A stretch of DNA of 17,549 bases, taken from assembly GCA_963787195.1 (NCBI GenBank), contig CAWBCI010000080.1, positions 1 through 17,549 on the forward strand, given 5' to 3'. The notes under the pieces were generated by a model. It did not search any database. It was not told the origin of the DNA and was given only the letters and a program-made list of their open reading frames with translations. Of this stretch, positions 12,832 to 17,549 are shown in pieces (position 1 is the stretch's first letter; each line of letters starts with the position of its first letter). The position numbers and the translations under genes were made by a program. The DNA comes from CAWBCI01 sp963787195 (lineage in GTDB: Bacteria > Bacteroidota > Bacteroidia > Bacteroidales > JAGOPY01).

Positions 12832-14346
12832 TTAAAACAAGCCTGCCACCGGCATCGCGCTCAGTTTGGTGATAATAGGTGTAAGGCTGTGTCCTATCAT
12901 ATCTGAAAGCCAGAGGGGAGCAACCCCGATAGCTACGATAGCCAGAACAAGGGTCACAGTGGATATCCTTTCAAACCATTCTGCATCCCTGAATTTTTCA
13001 TAGCGGTTTTCAGGCAGAGGTCCGAGCAGCAATATCCCCACAACCCGCAATATATAGACCGCAGTTATAACAATGGATGTCGTGACCGTAATCGTTACAA
13101 TCCGATAGAAAAGATCTACATGCTGGTATGCTCCCACGAAGATGGTCATTTCAGCAACAAAACCACTTAAGCCCGGAAGTCCGAGTGAAGCCAGACCGGC
13201 TATCACGTAAACAACACCCAGGAAAGGCACTATCTTCATCAGTCCGCCCATTTCATTGATCATACGGGTATGGGTCCTGCCATAGATCATCCCGATCAGG
13301 GCAAAGAAGAGGGCTGTCATCAGTCCGTGTGAGATCATCTGGATAATGGCTCCGTTCATAGCCGTTTTATTCATCATCAGCAATGCGAATAAAACAAGTC
13401 CGCAATGGCTAACTGAAGAATAGGCATTGATATATTTAAGGTCTTTCTGCACGATGGCCCCGAATGCACCATAGACAACGCTGATGGAAGTCAGGATAAT
13501 AAAGATCCATCCCAGTTCATGGGCAGCTTCCGGCATCAGGAACATGGCTACGCGGAAAGCTCCGTAACCGCCGAGTTTCATCAGTACGCCTGCATGCAGC
13601 ATGGATACCGCGGTCGGGGCGCTGGAATGACCGTCGGGGGACCAGGTATGCAGCGGAAAAAGCGCTCCAAGTACTCCAAAACCTACGAAGGTAAAGGGGA
13701 AGAGGAAACGCTGCATGGGCATCGGTATAGTTATCTTCGAAATATCCAGGATGTTAAATGTGAGTGGGCCACCATTAGGCGCCGAGTTGAAATAAATCCC
13801 CAGGATACCAACCAGCAGTAAGGCCGAACCGCCCATCAGCATAAGGGTCAGTTTCATGGCAGCATATTCCTTAGGCCCGGAGCCCCAGATACCGATCAGA
13901 ATATACATCGGGATCACGGCAAGTTCATAGAAAAGGAACATGGTGAAGAGGTCGATAGAGATGAAAAAGCCGAACACGCCACTGGAGAGAAGTATCAGGG
14001 AAATAAAGAATTCACGGGGCAGATATTCCACTTTCCAGGATGCAAACACACCGGCAAAAACAACCAGGGATGTAAGTCCGATCATGGCAACGGAAATCCC
14101 ATCCACTGCAACGGCGTAATGAATATTCAGGGTCGGGAACCAGAGGTAATCTTTCATGAAGAGCATTTCGGCTGTATTGCCGGCGCTTCTTTCGGTCAGG
14201 TACATGAAGATAAGGACCGCCGCCAGGATGAGCTGTATGCCCATCCCGATGGCACTTACCACCCTGGTGCCTTTCATTTCTTTGGTGAATAGTATCCCGA
14301 CAATTGTCAGGAGGGGAACCACTACTAATAAGCTAAGTATATTCAT
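12832..14346 (-). CDS. nuoM: NADH-quinone oxidoreductase subunit M
   Basis: NuoM is the second antiporter-like proton-pumping subunit of complex I. The 504-aa protein has about 14 membrane helices. The TM5 glutamate is present (Glu141 in FYELAVIP), and HTWSPDGHSSAPTAVSML (233-250), Lys257 in GVLMKLGGYG (TM8), and the GLPGLSGFVAEM block (389-400, with Glu399) match the family. In TM7, where the E. coli protein has Lys234 in AVKMPMVPLH, this protein reads GVLGALFPLH with Leu226, so the usual central lysine is missing; His251 in the next helix may stand in. I believe this sequence type recurs in Bacteroidota NuoM, but could not check. It lies 27 nt after nuoL. Confidence 0.97.
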   Translation of the reverse strand: MNILSLLVVVPLLTIVGILFTKEMKGTRVVSAIGMGIQLILAAVLIFMYLTERSAGNTAEMLFMKDYLWFPTLNIHYAVAVDGISVAMIGLTSLVVFAGVFASWKVEYLPREFFISLILLSSGVFGFFISIDLFTMFLFYELAVIPMYILIGIWGSGPKEYAAMKLTLMLMGGSALLLVGILGIYFNSAPNGGPLTFNILDISKITIPMPMQRFLFPFTFVGFGVLGALFPLHTWSPDGHSSAPTAVSMLHAGVLMKLGGYGAFRVAMFLMPEAAHELGWIFIILTSISVVYGAFGAIVQKDLKYINAYSSVSHCGLVLFALLMMNKTAMNGAIIQMISHGLMTALFFALIGMIYGRTHTRMINEMGGLMKIVPFLGVVYVIAGLASLGLPGLSGFVAEMTIFVGAYQHVDLFYRIVTITVTTSIVITAVYILRVVGILLLGPLPENRYEKFRDAEWFERISTVTLVLAIVAIGVAPLWLSDMIGHSLTPIITKLSAMPVAGLF

Positions 14347-14373
14347 CTTTATATTCTGTTTTTTTTTATTTTT

Positions 14374-16290
14374 CTAGAAGAAAAGTATAAAAATGACTGC
14401 CAGCAATATGGCTCCTGTGATGAACACATATCCATACTCCTGCAATTGCCCTGATTGGAAACCTTTAATTTTCTTTGAAGTACTCACGGTAACCCATGCA
14501 ATCCCGTTCATAGTGCCGTCGATGATATGGCGGTCGAACCAGGCTATAGGCCTGGCAATATGGCGGAAGATGATCTTTTTGGTTACAAAAAGATAGATCT
14601 CATCGATGTAAAATTTATGATAAGACCAGGTATAGAAGCTGCTGAATGCTGCAGAAACTTTATCAGGAAGATTATTGGTTTTCTTGTACATTACCCAGGC
14701 AACAGCAATTCCGAGTACCCCGATAAGCACAGATGGAATAGCCACCAGCCAATCAATATGGGTCTCAATAGGCATACCATCTGAAGTTACCAGGTTATGA
14801 AATGGAAGAAATCCCGAAAAAGCGGCCCCGAAAGCAAGGATCATCAATGGGATGGTCATAACATAAGGGGATTCATGCGGGGTATGCTCATATTTCGTTT
14901 CCTTACCCCAGAAAATATTGAAATAGAGCCTGAACATATAGAATGATGTTAAGCCTGCAACCCCGTATTCTACGAAAAACAGGAAACGGTTGCTTTCGAA
15001 TGCGGCTGCAAGTATCTCATCCTTGCTGAAAAAGCCGGAGAAAGGTGGAATTCCAGAAATAGCCAGACATGCGACAAGGAAGGTTATATGAGTAATGGGA
15101 AGATATTTCCGAAGGTTTCCCATGAAATTATAATCATTACTGTGAACGGCATGGATCACGGCTCCGGCGCCAAGGAAGAGTAAGGCCTTGAACATGGCAT
15201 GGGTAAAGAGGTGGAACATAGAAGCCATAAATCCGAGCCCTTCGTGACCGCCGTAACCTGATACCCCGAGGGCCAGCATCATATAACCGATCTGCGACAT
15301 GGTGGAGTAGGCCAGAACACGCTTGATGTCAGTCTGGACACAAGCGATCACGGCGGCAAAGAGCGAAGTGAATCCGCCCACATAAGCCACGACCTCCAGT
15401 CCGGGAGTAGCTGCAAGAGCATAGATAGGGAAGAGACGTGCGACCAGGTACACTCCGGCAACCACCATGGTGGCGGCATGGATCAATGCTGAAACCGGCG
15501 TCGGGCCTTCCATAGCATCCGGCAACCAGATATGCAGCGGGAACATGGCTGATTTACCGGCACCTCCGATAAAAACCAGGATCAGTGACCATGTGAGAGT
15601 CGAGAGGCCGAGGAAAGCGATTCCGCCTGCATGTGAGATGGCAGGTCCGTTGGGATCGGTCAGGCTAAGAAAATCAAATGTTTGAGTATTGAATGAAAGG
15701 ATCAGTATGCCGATCAAAAAGCCCAGGTCGGCAAAACGGGTCACGATAAAGGCTTTTTTGGATGCTGCCACAGCCGAAGGCCTCTCATAATAGAAACCGA
15801 TCAGCAGGAAAGATGATACGCCTACCAGTTCCCAGAAAATATACATCTGGAAAATATTGGTTGCTATCACCAGGCCCAGCATGGCAAAACTGAACAATGA
15901 AAGGAAGGAGAAGAAACGATGGAAGCCTCTTTCACCTTTCATATATCCGATACTGTAAATATGCACCATGAATGAAACCGTGGAGATGACCACCAGCATC
16001 ATGACCGAGATCGGATCCAGGAAAATCCCCATATCGATATGCAGATTTTCCGTGAAACGCAGCCATACTGTATTATAGGGGATAATTTTCTGAAAGGTAT
16101 CTGCTATCTTCTCAGTACCCCAGAAATACGTAATGGCCGTGAAATAAGACAAGAATGTTACCACTCCAAGTCCTATAGACCCGGCGACCCCTGATACGAT
16201 GGGTTTGAATTTATGTCCCGTCAGCCCGATCAGGATGAACATCACCAGGGGTATCAGCGGGATCAGCAAGGTATAACTAAAATCAGGCAT
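14374..16290 (-). CDS. nuoL: NADH-quinone oxidoreductase subunit L
   Basis: NuoL is the distal antiporter-like pump of complex I and carries the long lateral helix along the membrane arm. The 638-aa protein has the normal length with about 16 helices. Visible features are Glu154 in FWELVGVSS (TM5), Lys246 in GAGKSAMFPLHIWLPDAMEG (TM7), His271 in ALIHAATMV (TM8), Lys368 in AMFKALLFL, and Lys423-Asp424 in the PPFSGFFSKDE block (TM12). The C-terminal part (about 545-638) contains FYIDEIY, expected for the amphipathic lateral helix, and a last hydrophobic anchor. All main channel residues are present, unlike in NuoM. It starts 34 nt after the nuoK stop codon. Confidence 0.98.
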   Translation of the reverse strand: MPDFSYTLLIPLIPLVMFILIGLTGHKFKPIVSGVAGSIGLGVVTFLSYFTAITYFWGTEKIADTFQKIIPYNTVWLRFTENLHIDMGIFLDPISVMMLVVISTVSFMVHIYSIGYMKGERGFHRFFSFLSLFSFAMLGLVIATNIFQMYIFWELVGVSSFLLIGFYYERPSAVAASKKAFIVTRFADLGFLIGILILSFNTQTFDFLSLTDPNGPAISHAGGIAFLGLSTLTWSLILVFIGGAGKSAMFPLHIWLPDAMEGPTPVSALIHAATMVVAGVYLVARLFPIYALAATPGLEVVAYVGGFTSLFAAVIACVQTDIKRVLAYSTMSQIGYMMLALGVSGYGGHEGLGFMASMFHLFTHAMFKALLFLGAGAVIHAVHSNDYNFMGNLRKYLPITHITFLVACLAISGIPPFSGFFSKDEILAAAFESNRFLFFVEYGVAGLTSFYMFRLYFNIFWGKETKYEHTPHESPYVMTIPLMILAFGAAFSGFLPFHNLVTSDGMPIETHIDWLVAIPSVLIGVLGIAVAWVMYKKTNNLPDKVSAAFSSFYTWSYHKFYIDEIYLFVTKKIIFRHIARPIAWFDRHIIDGTMNGIAWVTVSTSKKIKGFQSGQLQEYGYVFITGAILLAVIFILFF

Positions 16291-16324
16291 AAGATAATAT
16301 CAGTTTATCAGTCTGTTTAATCCG

Positions 16325-16642
16325 TTAAAATTTCATTTCGTCTACCTTATTCACATCGATCGACCTGAAGTTCCGGTAGATATTGATGATGATGGCGATG
16401 GCTATGGCAGCTTCTGCCGCGGCTACTGCAATCACTATGAGAGTGAAAAAATGTCCCTGCAATTTATCAGGGTAGAGGTATTTATTAAATGCCACGAAAT
16501 TGATGTTCACTGAATTCAGGATCAATTCGATGGACATCAGCATGGTGATGAGGTTACGGCGGGTGAGGAAACCGTAAATCCCGATAAAGAACATCAGCGT
16601 GCTGACGATCAGGAAATAATTCAATGGAATTCCTTCGATCAT
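16325..16642 (-). CDS. nuoK: NADH-quinone oxidoreductase subunit K
   Basis: NuoK is a small membrane subunit that forms the E-channel between the quinone site and the pump modules of complex I. I chose the ATG at 16640-16642, which gives 105 aa (the family norm is about 100-105) beginning MIEGIPLNYFL, 4 nt after the nuoJ stop codon. An upstream in-frame ATG at 16682-16684 would add 14 polar residues and overlap nuoJ. Three helices are present, with the two conserved membrane glutamates Glu39 (MLMSIELILN) and Glu77 (AVAAAEAAIA), equivalent to E. coli Glu36 and Glu72. Confidence 0.96.
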   Translation of the reverse strand: MIEGIPLNYFLIVSTLMFFIGIYGFLTRRNLITMLMSIELILNSVNINFVAFNKYLYPDKLQGHFFTLIVIAVAAAEAAIAIAIIINIYRNFRSIDVNKVDEMKF

Positions 16643-16646
16643 TTTT

Positions 16647-17165
16647 TTATGAATTAGTATTATTTGGTTCTTTTCTTGCGACAACGATGGCGCCTATCAT
16701 GGCAGCCAGTAAGAGTACTGATATCACCTCGAAAGGCAGTGCATAGCCATCCCGGCCATAATTTATAAGACTTTCCCCTACTGTCCTTACATCCGACAAT
16801 CCGGCGGGTTTACCTGAAGGCTGGAAGTTAAAGCGGAAAATAGTGAGGAGGGTCAGTATACCGCCTGCAGCAGTAGCAAGGGCCGACAGAACGGCTTGTC
16901 TCCATCCGGCCATGGCAGCTCTTTCACTGATCTGGCTTGTGAGCAGGATTGAAAAGATAATAAGAACCACGATCCCGCCTGCATAAACAGTAAGCTGCAC
17001 AGCAGCCAGGAAATTGTAGTTCAGCATGAAGTAAAGGCCCGCGGTAGCTATCAGCACAAACAGCAGGTAAACTGCCGCCCGCAAAATCCGGCGGCTGGTG
17101 ACAGTCAAAACTGAAAAGGTCAGGATGACTGCCGCAAATACGAAAAACATGAGCTGGTTATTCAT
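16647..17165 (-). CDS. nuoJ: NADH-quinone oxidoreductase subunit J
   Basis: NuoJ is the five-helix membrane subunit of complex I whose TM3 pi-bulge is thought to change shape during coupling. The 172-aa protein shows the signature AAVQLTVYAGGIVVLIIF (54-71) with Tyr61 (E. coli Tyr59 position), the preceding LYFMLNYNFLA, and the last helix FEVISVLLLAAMIGAIVVARKE (145-166). A hydrophilic loop (about 112-140) separates TM4 from TM5. The length is normal. It starts 5 nt after the nuoI stop codon. Confidence 0.97.
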   Translation of the reverse strand: MNNQLMFFVFAAVILTFSVLTVTSRRILRAAVYLLFVLIATAGLYFMLNYNFLAAVQLTVYAGGIVVLIIFSILLTSQISERAAMAGWRQAVLSALATAAGGILTLLTIFRFNFQPSGKPAGLSDVRTVGESLINYGRDGYALPFEVISVLLLAAMIGAIVVARKEPNNTNS

Positions 17166-17170
17166 CTTCT

Positions 17171-17549
17171 TTATTCTTTAACATCTTGCATAATCCTGGA
17201 GCCCGGCTGATTCAGTACTTTGGTGAGCTTGCTGCGATCCCAGACCGCGTGCTCAAAAGTCTGCGCCATTTGAATAGCACCTGTCGGACAGGCCTTCACA
17301 CAGAGATTGCAAAGGGTGCACATACTCAGGTGATAGATATGCTTATCAATAGCTTTTTTCTTCTTACCGTCTTCGGTTTCTATCATTTTGGAGATGATCT
17401 CAATGGAACCGTTAGGGCAGTTCAGTTCGCATATTCCGCAACCGGTGCAAAGATGTTCGTTGTTCTCATTATGCGGCATCACCACTTCCCCCCTGAAACG
17501 ATCGAACATCTTTAAAGTATCTCTGTTTTCGGGATATTGCTGCGTGGTG
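17171..17549 (-). CDS. nuoI: NADH-quinone oxidoreductase subunit I, partial
   Basis: NuoI is the 2[4Fe-4S] ferredoxin-like subunit that passes electrons along the peripheral arm of complex I (clusters N6a and N6b). The gene is cut by the window end. An ATG lies at 17507-17509, but the frame stays open to 17548 and the extra 13 codons read TTQQYPENRDTLK, which fits the YPE-x-RFRGE segment before the first cluster in NuoI, so the true start is outside. In the 125 visible residues the two motifs are CTGCGICELNCP (Cys34, 37, 40, 44) and CTLCNLCVKACP (Cys77, 80, 83, 87). The missing part should hold the N-terminal anchoring helices. It is the first visible gene of the nuo operon on this strand. 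Confidence 0.95.
   Translation of the reverse strand, partial: TTQQYPENRDTLKMFDRFRGEVVMPHNENNEHLCTGCGICELNCPNGSIEIISKMIETEDGKKKKAIDKHIYHLSMCTLCNLCVKACPTGAIQMAQTFEHAVWDRSKLTKVLNQPGSRIMQDVKE

Noticed and set aside
16643..16684. Upstream ATG as the start of nuoK
   Set aside because: It would add 14 polar residues before the first helix and overlap nuoJ. The ATG at 16642 gives normal length and spacing.

Overview
The window reads as a chromosomal segment of a member of the Bacteroidota, probably an uncultured Bacteroidales- or Marinilabiliales-like lineage. The grounds are two proteins with type IX secretion (T9SS) C-terminal sorting domains, A-rich start regions mostly without Shine-Dalgarno sites, several TAnnTTTG-type -7 boxes (one with a TTG box 19 nt upstream), an RRM protein next to a cold-shock protein, and the style of the complex I genes. 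No tRNA, rRNA, CRISPR array, insertion sequence or phage gene was seen.

Region 1 (170-4649, + strand) carries a 622-aa protein with a diverged nitronate-monooxygenase-like TIM barrel and a helical tail, an RRM RNA-binding protein, a small cold-shock protein, a conventional 360-aa nitronate monooxygenase family enzyme with a four-cysteine C-terminal cluster, and a cold-shock-domain protein with a lysine-rich N-terminal arm. It therefore holds two related FMN-barrel proteins and three small RNA-binding proteins. No shared pathway is proven.

Region 2 (4690-10774, both strands) encodes mostly exported or membrane proteins. They are a di-haem cytochrome c lipoprotein (-), a DoxX-like membrane protein and a T9SS-tagged esterase-fold protein that appears to have lost its catalytic Ser and His (+, same transcript), a RibD-C-type reductase (+), a secreted alpha/beta hydrolase with an intact triad (-), and a T9SS-tagged PQQ-type sugar dehydrogenase (+). 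Between the last two lies a 472-bp gene-free stretch made of several short-repeat families, including a heptanucleotide array.

Region 3 (10775-10963) is a composite palindromic element between convergent transcription units. Two inverted 31-nt REP-like hairpins, whose stems differ by compensatory changes, flank a perfect 54-bp palindrome.

Region 4 (10964-17549, - strand) is the distal half of a respiratory complex I operon in the order nuoI (cut by the window edge), nuoJ, nuoK, nuoL, nuoM, nuoN, then a 112-aa conserved-looking orphan 12 nt after nuoN. These encode the Fe-S arm subunit and the membrane proton-pumping arm. NuoM lacks the usual TM7 lysine.

I see no clear new defence or mobile system. 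The items most worth a second look are the composite REP/palindrome, the inactivated T9SS esterase, the NMO-fold protein with a helical tail, and the orphan at the end of the nuo operon.
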